NCBI GenBank assembly: GCA_023690525.1
Contig: CM043018.1
Location: forward strand, 36,432,377 to 36,496,376
Source: Holotrichia oblita
Taxonomy: Eukaryota; Arthropoda; Insecta; Coleoptera; Scarabaeidae
Direction of reading: 5' to 3'
DNA length: 64,000 bases
Part shown: positions 33,710-45,532 of the stretch, piece after piece
Numbering within the stretch: the first letter of the stretch is position 1
Layout: every line of letters begins with the position of its first letter
Position numbers and translations under genes: made by a program
The notes under the pieces: generated by a model
What the model saw: only the letters and a program-made list of their open reading frames with translations
Databases searched by the model: none
Told to the model about the DNA's origin: nothing

Positions 33710-34940
33710 CAACTTCATTAACGTTAGAAGTAAATAAAATTCTAATGATTTAAAGTTAAGCAATAAATGATGGCTAAATATTTTAATATTGTCAATAATT
33801 TTTAATAGTTCAGTTGTTTTCACAGAAAATATTACTGTTGCAGTAATTATTCAATTTTAAATTCATTACATTATTTTTTTAGGTCAAAACGATAGTTCTG
33901 TTGCATTTATACACATAAGTATTTATGGTTAATTTATATTTAACTGTGATGCATAGGAAAAAAATGTTTTGTACAATTACACCGAACGAAATTTGTATGT
34001 CTATTAAAATTGTTTAGACTAACCTTCAATATATTAATTTTTAATATAAAAATATTCCATTGTATGCAATTGTGAATTAAATATTTACATGTGCACATAC
34101 AGGAACCCCACTTCTAATTATATCAATATCAATATAGATTAACTCGATTGAGACAGACAAATCCAACTTCATTTGTGTAAACAAAGTTGCCTAATCACAC
34201 AACATGTTCGTCTAAACATGAGGTTTAGGAGTCAAAACTACTAGTTGTCTACGATTAATAATAATAAAGAAATCTATTGTATTCAACGTTTTTTTGCACC
34301 AGTTAATTCAAGAACTTGTCTCATTTATTTAGTATTTAATTTCCTTAACAATATTTTCACAACATACTCATATTTCATATTAGTAATTTTGGCATAATAC
34401 TTTTTGTAATCTCAATAAATATTTTTTTTTGAATTAGAAAATGTATGCCAAATCTCTGTTTTAACACAATCTGTGTTTTCTGACGTCCATCTAATAAAAT
34501 ATTGTAAATTGCTAAATAAAGACTCCAAAGTTTTCTGGGCAAAAAACGTTTTAGTATATCAGTTAATAACCTTTTGCTCGCTTTTATAAATACTAACGGA
34601 TACATAAGGCATTACATTAGATGCTACATCCAATTAATTATTTTAGCAAAATGATTGCGGGTTTTTTCAAACTGTCCAAAAATGTCCCTTTCTGGACCGT
34701 TCTACCAAATGGTTATTATTAAAAAATTCTCTTTCTTATCTAAAGTTAAGTACGCTGAACAAAATATACGAGTATTTGAGAAAATCTAAATATGGCAGGC
34801 TATACACATAATATAGGCCACTATTGAGAAACGTATAGGCAAGTGACACCAGTTACTAGTGATAGTTTGAAATGCACCTACACCTTGGAACGAAAGTTTG
34901 CTGGTTTTCCATTTTCAGTTCCCTAATAATTGCGTCAGTG
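33710..34940. other. No recognisable gene
   Basis: AT-rich spacer with no convincing frame or repeat. Confidence 0.4.
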
Positions 34941-34947
34941 AGTTGTT

Positions 34948-35154
34948 ATGACTGCAGTTATAAGAATATACCCTCTCTTAGAAGACCAACAGGTACTTCC
35001 TTATTTGGTAAAGTTTTCCAAATACATAGAGAAAGAATATGACAAGTACAACTTTTTACCCCATATAATCTTTAACGTTAGAGAAACTGATTTATCAATG
35101 AGTGCAATAGAATCTCTTCAACAAAGACTTACGAGTTGTCTTTGTATTAGGTAG
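34948..35154 (+). pseudogene. Pogo-like DDE transposase fragment
   Basis: The 68-codon frame contains EYDKYNFLPHIIFNVRETDLSM, the region around the first catalytic Asp of pogo/Tigger-like transposases (family form NxDETGLS). Here the catalytic Asp position is Arg, so the copy is dead. No other transposase parts were found around it. Confidence 0.7.
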
Positions 35155-35159
35155 TCACT

Positions 35160-37480
35160 TCCGTTAGGTACACCGTACTTAGATGTACTATGTATGCATG
35201 TAAATTCAACTTAACTCAGGGGATCTGCATTTTAATAATTGTACGGCTCCCATACTCTCCAGAAAAACACTAACCGCTTGAGAAGACATCCATGTGCTAT
35301 TTCAAGGTCTACTCTATATAAGTATATAGCCAAGGAATTAGAAATTTGTCTAGACGTATTCAACAAGCTGGTGGTCATTATGATGTAACTTAGCTGCTAT
35401 GGACAGCTTTTTTAAAACCCTAGATCACTGAAATCGCTACAAATGGGAATGGAAACCAATCTTAGCTTCGAAATTCTTTCAAGAACTTCCACGTACACAG
35501 ACTCGTCCAAACTTTAGCAACAACCGTAGATACAGCTCAAGCTAATCCTTCTAAAAATTGGAACTCACACCACCATCTACAACACCTCAATGACAAACAT
35601 GCATCATCTAACCCGATCTAGAATAAAAACAAACCTATTCACAAAAACTAAGTCCTTTTAATACTACCATCCGTAAAAATAAAGACAGACTGTGGAAGAA
35701 TCACCGAATAAAACTTTAAACGACTTTCAAAATCTGAAATAAAATCTCAGAATAAAGAAAAACGAAAGATGAAATATACATATTTGACAGCAAACCGGAA
35801 TTTGAAAAAAAAGCGAAAGACTTTATTTCGGCTAACTATGATATATGTAGACATTTATGAACTTGGCCAAATTAATCCTGTTAATAAAGCTACCTGCAAA
35901 CTCTGTGATGTCTGCTTTTCCGAAAATGACAGAGGAGAATTATGGATATGTGTTATCCAGCAATTTTGTACCATTTTTAATAGGAACTCATATTTCGTTC
36001 ATTCATCTTGAATAAAAGTATTAGTCTACCTTCTTGGTGCAAATGGATTCAAATATTGCAACTAACTCTTTACCTTAGTCGTATGTCAATTTTTAGATTA
36101 ATATAAAAAACTTTAATATTTAAACATTTATTCTATTATATACACCAGTAGAGTTATCGAAGAATATATTTGTTTTCATTTATCCTTGATACCTAAGTTC
36201 AACTGTAAAATTTACAACTGCACTTAGATATCAATTCTTTACATTTCGTTGAAGTGGATACCATCAGACCAATAAGGACAATTGACAAAATAGCTGATTG
36301 AGCACTGATTTGATGGACTTCAAGGTTGCATTGTCTAATAATAACTTATGTCGATATAAATTTATATGACATTGTCAATTTAAAATTGTTTTCATTACAT
36401 AAAAGTTATAAACATACACCTGCTAGAATTGTCGTTAAATGGAATTATAGATTCTGTTTATATCAACGACGGATATCATATTACGGATATCAAATCCGAA
36501 AAAATAATAAGAATGTTTTTATATATTTATTATTGTTATCAATGTTGAACCATTTTTTTCCAAAGACCTTGAGTAAATATTTACTAGTATCTTATCTAAC
36601 AAGTGCACCAAATGCAGACGTAGGCATCAAAAAAGAAATAGAATCATAATGCTACTTTAATTTATACATCATTATCCAAAATTCCAAATAATTTTTATTT
36701 AATACAGAACGATTTTCCAATAAAAATACCAACAAGTATATATACAGTGTGTGCCCGGATCGACATATGAATAAGGAAAGCTGGCTGAAAAAATGTAAGA
36801 TAAAATTAAATCTTTTGGGCTTCAGCCCTGCTCGAATAGAAACTCCGTTATGCCATAATTTTACCTTCAAAAATCAAATATATCTTGGAAATTTTCAAAA
36901 AAATAATCCATTTCACCAGTAAAATATGTCTTTTGTAGGAAATACAACAAAATGTTATTAAGAAAAGTTGTTCAGAATCATTCTTTATCCAAGTTTATAA
37001 AATTTGAACAAAACCGAATAAAGACATATTTTTTAAAAAGCCTAAAAAGTGATATAAAGAAAATCCTATTATTTTAACCCAAAGAATATGTGCTTAATCA
37101 ATTTACCCTCCTCTCCTAGAAGAGATAATTCTTCATTCTTTCTCTCTAAATTTAATTACACAATTCATAAATTACATCATAATGGCATTAACAACGAGTT
37201 AATAATGGCCGTATACAGACAATAATGGCTTCTTAATGACTGATAATAACATCACATTGATGTAATAATGACACTTTAATGACTTAAGACCAACCTACTT
37301 GTGCATTGCGTTTAATAGCGGACAGGCCAACGTCGATAACGGAAGAGCTAGGATGAAGAAAGACGAATTACATTGGATGAATTCAATTTGTCCTTTTCTG
37401 AAATTTTGAAAATTGTTTCTCATGAAATTGCGAGTAGTAGCTTTCGAGAGGTTATTAAAATATGGATTGCTTGGATCTTC
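35160..37480. other. No recognisable gene; AATAATGG-rich end
   Basis: AT-rich sequence. From about 37,180 to 37,280 it becomes a degenerate array of AATAATGG/AATGAC words. A 36-codon open stretch (37,373-37,480) runs into the assembly gap and cannot be judged. Confidence 0.4.
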
Positions 37481-37980
37481 NNNNNNNNNNNNNNNNNNNN
37501 NNNNNNNNNNNNNNNNNNNNNNNNNNNNNNNNNNNNNNNNNNNNNNNNNNNNNNNNNNNNNNNNNNNNNNNNNNNNNNNNNNNNNNNNNNNNNNNNNNNN
37601 NNNNNNNNNNNNNNNNNNNNNNNNNNNNNNNNNNNNNNNNNNNNNNNNNNNNNNNNNNNNNNNNNNNNNNNNNNNNNNNNNNNNNNNNNNNNNNNNNNNN
37701 NNNNNNNNNNNNNNNNNNNNNNNNNNNNNNNNNNNNNNNNNNNNNNNNNNNNNNNNNNNNNNNNNNNNNNNNNNNNNNNNNNNNNNNNNNNNNNNNNNNN
37801 NNNNNNNNNNNNNNNNNNNNNNNNNNNNNNNNNNNNNNNNNNNNNNNNNNNNNNNNNNNNNNNNNNNNNNNNNNNNNNNNNNNNNNNNNNNNNNNNNNNN
37901 NNNNNNNNNNNNNNNNNNNNNNNNNNNNNNNNNNNNNNNNNNNNNNNNNNNNNNNNNNNNNNNNNNNNNNNNNNNNNNNN
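37481..37980. other. Assembly gap (500 N)
   Basis: Exactly 500 undetermined bases, the usual placeholder for a scaffold gap of unknown length. Distances and order across it are less certain than elsewhere. Frames drawn through it are meaningless. Confidence 1.
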
Positions 37981-38177
37981 ATGTCTAGGTTACTATAACA
38001 TTGGACTTTTCTTCATACTCGCTTCACAAAGAGATTAGTAAAAGAGCGTTCCACTTTCTTATTATCTCCTGCTTTCACGTTTACAGATTTTCTATCCGAA
38101 ATAACGATCAGTGTTTAGATTTCAAGTAACAGTTGAGTTCTTCTGGTTAAACAGTTTAAACATAAAGCACAACAAAA

Positions 38178-41100
38178 ATGGTCTTTTTATTTTTCAATTA
38201 CATACAGTTAATTTTTCTGTCAATAATACTGACTTTAACATTATTCGCAAGTTTAGTAAATTTAGTTGAGAAGCAATTACCGTCGTTCCTGGTGCAGACG
38301 GTAAGATATGGTAAATTTTCGGATAAAAAAGTAAAGTCTGCTTTTACCCTGCAAGTGCCCAAATCCTGGTTCAAACATTTTTACATTTATTCGTCGATTT
38401 TAACTGCATTCGCTTTGTATTTGTGTATAAATAATTATGTTTACAAGGAAAATCCACCGCAATGGGTCTACAGTGTATTGTCCATAAGGTATCGTTTGGG
38501 ACATCTGTAGAAATCCGTTTGTCAAATATACCACCGTTGAAAACTAAAATGAGAAAATCTAACGTAACTGAACTGTCTTCCGTGTACCCAGACTATATTT
38601 GCAATAGGTATCCTCTGCAGTTAGTTAAAACGTGCAATCGAATACTTTAACTTTGAAATGCTTTTAGCATTAGGTGCTTTCGTTTACCATGCGCTTCTGA
38701 AGTTTTACTTCACTTCAGTTACCAACCGCGTTCTTTTTAAAAATCAAGTGATATGGAAATGCACTTTTACGATGCACTTTACTGAAGCACTTCAGATGAA
38801 TGTGAAGCAGACTAATAGCGCGTCACTTGTTGTGATACGCTTCACCTAACCTATAAGAAGCGTTCGTTTTTGTGTTTCACTTCGTTCTTGCATTTCCATA
38901 ATACTTCAGTTGACGTCACAACTGAAACGAAGCGCATGTAAAACGAAAGCTGTAATTGTAACTTTATCGCGTACCTGTCATATGCTACTGTCACTGTACT
39001 TTCATAGACAGACGTAGGATCACTTGTCACTTTATGTTAAACAGAGAACTGTGCGCGGGAATTTTAAAATATAGAAGTAAGAAAATTATTCCCATTGATT
39101 TTTTTTAATATTTAGTATAGGTATATATAGTAAGATACCGATATATCATTCGTGTTAAGGTAGGTTTTCGAAAGCGCGTGGAGCGAGCGAGCGAACGACA
39201 AATTTTCGTTTTTCGCGTGGATGTGTTTGTAGAAATTGTTAAAATTTTAATACAAATACTTGGTACGTGCTGACAACTACTGTACCTAAATGTACGTGCA
39301 ACGCATACATGCACATAATAATAGCCTATAATATAATAATCTTTATATCAGTAAAAAAATTAATCAGAGATCATTTCTATATGAAATTAAACGCAAATTT
39401 TTAGCGAGATACCGATATATCATTCGTGTTAAGGTAGGTTTTCGAAAGCGCGAGCGAGCGAGCGAACGACAAATTTTCGTTCGCGTGGATGTGTTTTCGA
39501 AGACGCGATAAGACTCCACCCACACAATTAGTCATTACGTTTTTCAATGTCGGTGAAGAAGTGAGTTGGGCGTTTGTAGGTACTGTTTACATTTCAATAA
39601 CCTCCTAACCTAATTGCAAATATATATTCGTACGGTTTTTATCGTAGAGAAAAAATGCAAATGTATATGGTTGTAAAATTCAGGTAAAATTGAAAAACCC
39701 GGTGATTGTGGTTAAAATATTTTTATTTTATTCCTAGACGTGTTAGCATCTCTAGTTGGTCACAGAATGTTACAATACAAAAATGTCTCAAAGTGAAGAT
39801 TTTGTTGAGTTATTAGTTGTCTTCCATCTACCGTAAATATCCGTTTGTATCACATCATTTCAGTTGTGACGTCATGTTAGATCATTCCTTTTAGTGGGAT
39901 TAATGATATTTGTTGCTCTTGGTCCCCCCTTGCCGATCAGGCACCACCTTAGGAGGTAGAGATTTTTGATCAGATAGGTGAAGGGGATACGATTATCAAC
40001 CATTTTTATTTTTCCGGTGGTATTTTCACGTTGGTTAGCGTATTTATATTAGTATTTACCTCTAGAATTTTATATTTTAGAAATTTCAACCAAAAAAAAC
40101 TTGCGTACTTAGTTGTTCTTTTATATAATACATCTAGTGTGATCTACAATTTCGTAAAATGTATGAAATAATTAAAGCAAATAAACATAGATCTAATACA
40201 AACTAAACAACTCATAACTTTACTACTATCCCCACTTTAAAATTTGAATAAAGTGCGGCATTCTCATTGGTAGTCGCGTGCGAAATTTCGCCTGAATCGC
40301 TTCCCAGGCAAATGAAATCAGTCGCGTGCGATTTCGTCGCGCCAAAAGTAATACCGTCTCTGATTGGTTGAATGAGCTCGTCGCTCGCTCGCTCGCCCTT
40401 TCGAAAACCTACCTTTACTAGAATTTTAACGTAGCATTTTAAATAGTCATTCCTTCACTCGTCGGAAATGTATGTTATAAATGCTGTAATCGAAAGTTAC
40501 GATACCGATATATATTGGTAGGTATGTTTTATGAATATCCAGTAATGGACGTCCAATGGATGTCCGTTTTACATGCGGACATAAAACGGATATCCATAGG
40601 ACGTCCATTAACGGACGTCCGATGGATATTCAGTAAAGGACGTCCAGTGGATGTCCGTTTCACATCCATGGACGTTCGGACCACTTTTGGACATAAAATG
40701 CATATCCATAGGATGTCCGGTGCTATCTGGGATAGGTATATACATAGTTTAAAAAATGTAATTCAAATGTAACTTCTGGACCACCAATATTGATTTCAAC
40801 AATGTAAAGTTTTGTTTATTTAGTTTTTCCAGTCAAATCGCCGAAATAGTACATTATTTTATTTATATTTAGATAATGTGTTCTAATTTAATAAAAACAC
40901 CTATTGTATAAGAAGCCTAAAATAACACAAAAAGCCTTCTGTAAAATCACTGTCAGTCGTAGATTTCAGTATTTATGTCTAAAACATGTTCATATTGATC
41001 CTGATATAAAATCACGTCAAAGAAACATGCCATACTTATTAGTGTGATACAACGATTAATTCGTCTATACTGTATACCGTATATGTAGGTCTTGAAGAAT

Positions 41101-43637
41101 TCTTACGAATGATTAGTGATTACTTTTCCGTGTATGGAATTCTCTATCTCGCTTACACGATCTATTTATGTATATGTATGTATTGCTTTATGACCCGCTT
41201 TTCCAAAGCAGCCAATAGGTAGCAATGATGGACACAGTTTACTTTGCTGACTACTTCGGTCATGAATTGTTTTTAAATAAATAGTTCATTTCTCATAGCG
41301 TGGTTCGTTTTCGCATTTTTTGTTTGCTAGACACATGCCGCCGGCATTTGCGCTACTATACAATAATCCATTTTTTTACATTATTATTTATAACGTGCCA
41401 TCGAAAAAAAAACAATAAATTGGGGTAGGCTATGTAAATGTTTTTGATCGTTCCTTTAACCGCACTATCACATAATGACATTTATTACTTGACATTTTAT
41501 TGTAACTTTAGTTTACAACCTCAAGGAATAAATGTCATTATGTGAAAGTGGCTAAAGTAACACTCCATTCACATAGCCTGCTCTAATTATGATTTTTTCG
41601 ATGTGTCATCTATATATACAGGATAACAACTTGAACTACGAAAGCCTATTGATAGGAGAAGGTAGTGGGAGATAAAATTAAATGTATCCATTTTAGTATT
41701 GTCAACTGTTTGTATGACAGGAATGTCAGTGGTTATGTCATATACTATGGCAAATTATAAAAACACTTTATAATTTGCACTTTTTCATTAATTGTATATT
41801 CCATTAGGATAGTTTGATGATTCGGTAAAGTATTTGACATAACCACTGACATTCCTGTTATAACAGGAATCGACCAATCTTACTAAATCATCTTGAATCA
41901 AGTAGCAGTCCTGAAGATTCGCTACTCTTCGGCAAAACTTCAAATCATCCGCGTATAACAATAACTTGCAATCATTTATCAGGCTAACAACTTGAACTAC
42001 GAAAGCCTATTGATAGGAGAGGGTGGTGGGAGTTGTTAAATGTATCCATTTTACTCTCAACTTTTTATATAGGGTGGGAAGAAATTCGCGTAAGATCTGC
42101 ACGTGGCGATCTTCTTTGTTAGATTCTTAGCCGTTTATCTTAATCCGAAAATCTTCTATCTTACATTCTGCGTCTACACGAAGTCTATAAAGTTTCAGTT
42201 TTGGAGTTATTAACCGCGCATTTTTAACTATCCCTTTGTTGTTAAAAGAAACGAATCTTTTATTTTAGGAGTCATTTGGATTCGAATCGCTCATCGCTAC
42301 TAAACACCCACCACATAGTAAAAAAAAACTAACTAATATACGAACTGTATCAGGTAACCGTAACTTCTGCCTAGTATAAAAACTAATGAAACAAACTGGT
42401 TAATATGTGAACATTTTGTAGAGGTAATAGCTACACCTTGACTAATTTAAAATAAATACATTTTCCGGCAAGGTAAAAGCCGCTATGTAGTGTATTGCTC
42501 CTAAAGGTGGGATTATAAGTTTATTTTCTCGATACCTCGTAACAACTTTGGAGAAATTATTGCAACGTAGTAATAATGATGGTGAAGAGCAAGAATACAT
42601 TATAGTAATCTAGCACTAGATAACTAATGAGTATTCTTGCATTAAGTACTGCTATTACCGTTAGACAACAATAATCCCGTATGTTTTAAAATAAATAATA
42701 TGCTACGTCAAAGTAGTAATAGTTCTCAGGAAGGTTTTCCCCTCTAGCGTGGTTTACACGTCGAGTTACCGTGACCTCCTTGTGCCTCTACGTACTTTTT
42801 ACATGCTAACTTCTCTTTTTAATTCATAAAGATAAATCAGGTGTGGTTTTTTGTTTCAGTAAATTGTACGAGAACACTTTTGGCAATAATTTTATTAACC
42901 TTACAATGTTGGCGGAGACTTTACGATACGAATTTTGTTTCGATATTTGGTAAAAATTCAAAGATGCATCTTGGGCATTATATTTTAGGGTTCCTACATT
43001 ATACAGCTTGCGTATTAACTATCTTAGGGGGTGCATCCAATTTTTCTATGACATACCGTAAGAATTCTAATACACACTCGTTTTTTAAAATCTTATTTGA
43101 CTAATGATTTCAGCTAGCAAACCTGTTCTTCAATGGGTTGACTTGAACGTGATGGACTTATTCGCAACTTACCTATTTTTATGGGCATGGTGGCATCAGT
43201 ATAAAGTGACTGTTATATTGGCAAACTTACGAAAAGATGGTGAAGGTAAGTTTTCAGTTATCATCAATTTCTGAGTAATTAACTGCATTTTCGATTTATA
43301 ACTATCTATTTGTTATGCTTTGCAGGAAACATAGTTACAGACACTTATAAAATACCAAAACGGGACTGGTTTGATGCTGTGTCGTCCCCGCACAATTTTG
43401 CCGAGATACTTATGTATTCAAGTTTGACGTTCTTTCTATGGCCGATTTTCACTTGGTGGTTTATTTATGCATGGGTTATCTTAAATCAAGTAATACACAT
43501 TAAATTTTGAATCTAGTACGACTATTTTGTGTCTTTTATTCTAGGTGGAAACTGCTCTGTTGTCTCATTGGTGGTATCAAGAAAAATTCGAAGATTATCC
43601 GAGAAATAGAAAAATTATATTTCCATGTATATATTAA
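38178..43637 (+). CDS. SRD5A3: Polyprenol reductase (SRD5A3-like), 5 exons
   Basis: Membrane enzyme of the ER that reduces polyprenol to dolichol for N-glycosylation (family knowledge). Exon 1 (from ATG 38,178) has LPSFLVQTVRYGK and LQVPKSWFKHFYIYSS, hallmark segments of the family. Exon 2 (about 42,856-43,030) has LLTLQCWRRLYDTNFVSIFG. Exon 3 (43,114-43,245) has YLFLWAWWHQYKVTVILANLRK. Exon 4 (43,326-43,489) has KIPKRDWFDAVSSPHNFAEI, the NADPH/substrate signature. Exon 5 (43,545-43,637) ends in SHWWYQEKFEDYPRNRK. Exons 2-5 join in perfect phase at GT-AG sites. The exon 1 end is unresolved: strong donors near 38,490 do not match the phase of exon 2, so a weak donor, a missed exon or a one-base error is involved. 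Intron 1 is about 4.3 kb of repeats. Confidence 0.9.
38676..38950. repeat. MITE-like element with 22-bp inverted ends
   Basis: 38,676-38,697 (GCTTTCGTTTACCATGCGCT, then TC) pairs with 38,929-38,950 with about two mismatches. The interior is rich in ACTTCAG/CACTTCA words in both orientations. No coding capacity. It lies in intron 1 of the polyprenol reductase gene. Confidence 0.75.
39130..40415. repeat. TIR element with duplicated left end
   Basis: A roughly 100-bp segment (ATACCGATATATCATTCGTG, then AAGGTAGGTTTTCGAAAGCG and GAGC repeats) occurs at 39,134-39,235 and again at 39,411-39,505. Its AAGGTAGGTTTTCGAAAG plus GAGC-repeat part recurs inverted at 40,379-40,415. This gives a non-coding element of about 1 kb (39,435-40,415) with terminal inverted repeats of about 35 bp, plus an extra copy of the left end. 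It lies in intron 1 of the polyprenol reductase gene. Confidence 0.75.
40541..40735. repeat. Array of GGACGTCC/GGATGTCC palindromes
   Basis: Short palindromic words (GGACGTCC, GGATGTCC, GGATATCC-like) recur every 15-30 bp, separated by ATGGA, CATAGGA and AAACGGA. Both strands read almost alike. It could form many small hairpins. Intronic, non-coding. Confidence 0.75.
41424..41581. repeat. Foldback element, about 158 bp
   Basis: The outer arms GTAGGCTATGTAAATG and CATTCACATAGCCTGC are inverted, as are the inner arms CACATAATGACATTTATTAC with TTGA and their counterpart at 41,521-41,551. A hairpin-forming MITE in intron 1. Confidence 0.75.
41619..42070. repeat. 80-bp direct repeat enclosing an inverted repeat
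   Basis: AACAACTTGAACTACGAAAG followed by CCTATTGATAGGAGA occurs at about 41,625 and 41,986, each followed by TTAAATGTATCCATTTTA. Between them, ACAGGAATGTCAGTGGTTATGTCA (41,717-41,740) is mirrored at 41,835-41,858. The layout fits a transposon with short direct ends and an internal hairpin. Confidence 0.75.
42745..42800 (+). repeat. Penelope-like element end fragment
   Basis: GTGGTTTACACGTCGAGTTA followed by CCGTGACCT is nearly identical to 27,454-27,482. Here it lacks the hammerhead-like stem. It sits shortly upstream of exon 2 of the polyprenol reductase gene. Confidence 0.6.
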
Positions 43638-44065
43638 GAACACGTTCCATATATTGTATAGTACTAGATAGTAAGTTAGAAATAATAAAATTAAAAATTC
43701 TAATAAGTACATATTGGGTTTCGATGTACCTACGTCCTGTCTCGATATTCATTTTCAATGGATTCGTTTCAGACGCTGTAGAAGCAGAACAATATTTAGT
43801 TTCATATTTAGTGTTTCCTTAAGGATAAAAAAAAAACAAAGACAATAAAGTAAATGCCTGTTACAAAAGGTGAGGGCAATAAAGTAAGGGCTAGTTAGAA
43901 AGCAGAGTCTGTTAGAAGGAAACAACGCGACAAAGTCCTGTGACAGAACAACAATCAAAGAGGTTCAGTATGAGAATTTCTTTTAAAGCAATATAGTAAC
44001 GACATGTTAAAAGACAATAAAACGTGACGGAAGAAAAATTGCCATGTGCCAATGTGTGTTTAGTA

Positions 44066-45147
44066 TACAGGGTGGTTCATTTAAAGTGTAACACTGTAAT
44101 ATCTTTGAAACAATTACTGTTATGAAGAAAAGTTTAACTATATGAAGGGGCTCATCCGATGGCGCTACTGTTGTCACTATAAAGAAAGACACAAAAGTCA
44201 TAGCAAGGTCAACTTTTTTTCAAATAGCATATGGTATTTTTTTAATAAAATTCTAAAAGAGTTGTGAATAGAAAAATAGTAAACCACATATGACCTCAAA
44301 TTAATATTAATCAAGATATTTTGAAAAAATGAGGACTTAATAAAAGTCAGTGCAGCAACGTTTTTCCTTCGTTTTTAAATATAAAAGTAGAAAATAAATG
44401 TTTATAGTAGCTACAAATTGTTTACATAAGGTAAATAGTTGAAGAAAGCAGACGCCCATCGAATTAAATGTTCAAATTGGCGGCCACCAGCCCCAATTCA
44501 CTTTTGTATTCGCGCAGAAGAATCGCTATATTTATTTTAAGTGTACAATATCGACTTGTATATGACATGGAACCAACAACATCAGGAAACATGCAGCATA
44601 AAATAAGACATGCATGTGCAGACATTTGTGAAGACATGTTACTGCGTGTGCATAGAGATTTTTCTGCGCGAATGCAAAAGTGCACTCAGGCTGGTGGCCG
44701 CCAATTTGAACATTTAATTCGATAGCCGTCTGCTTTCTTCAACTATTTACCTTATGTAAACAATTTCTAGCTACTATTAACATTTACTTTCTACTTTTAC
44801 ATTTCACAAACAAATAAAAAACATTTGCTGCACTGACTTTTATTATGTCCTCATTTTTTCGAAATATCTCGATTAATATTAATTTGAGGTCATATGTGGT
44901 TTACTATTTTTCTATTCACAATTTATTGCTCTTTTAGAATATAATAAAAAAAATATTGTACCATATGCTATTTAAAAAAATAGAGTTGACCTTGCTATGA
45001 CGTTTGTGTCTTTCTTTATAGTGACAACAGTAGGCCCATCGAATGAGCCCTTTCATATAGTTAAACTTTTGTCTAATACTTTCCTTCATAACACCAATTG
45101 TTTCGAAGATATTAGTGTTACACTTTAAATGGACCATCCTCTATAAA
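44066..45147. repeat. 1.08-kb foldback (palindromic) element
   Basis: Two arms of about 500 bp are mirror images. The outer ends read GGTTCATTTAAAGTGTAACA and its inverse at 45,109-45,130. Inner arms include CATATGACCTCAAATTAATA and the GGCGGCCACCAGCC/GGCTGGTGGCCGCC pair at 44,480 and 44,690. The centre is near 44,600. The frames inside are products of the palindrome and do not look coding. It lies just 3' of the polyprenol reductase gene. Confidence 0.9.
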
Positions 45148-45532
45148 GAGTGTTGTAGTTGAGTCTATGCAACAATAGAAAGAATTCTTTAACAAAATGA
45201 TTACGTACCGTTTAATGTTCCTTACTTGTTCAGAATAAATACTTTTATCGTATATTTTTAATATGATTCACTAGAATAAGTTCTGAGTCTAGTCACGAAG
45301 GACCTAATCAAGAAAATAAGATAAATTTAATTTTGTTAAATCAACATTAAAATTCAAAATTCAATCAACTATGTCATGTATACAAGTCCAGTTGAAAAAC
45401 AATATTTCCATACATATATTTATAACATCTTGTATTGTAAATACTATACAATGATAAAATAAATTATATTTAAATATTAGATTAAGTCATTCCAATAAAT
45501 AAATTTTGCTAAACATTTAGTCGGGTTTTTAG

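Noticed and set aside
37373..38038. Frames running through the 500-N gap
   Set aside because: They are open only because undetermined bases contain no stops.
44468..44725. 85-codon frame in the palindrome centre
   Set aside because: It mirrors the opposite strand frame (44,464-44,685) and arises from the inverted repeat.
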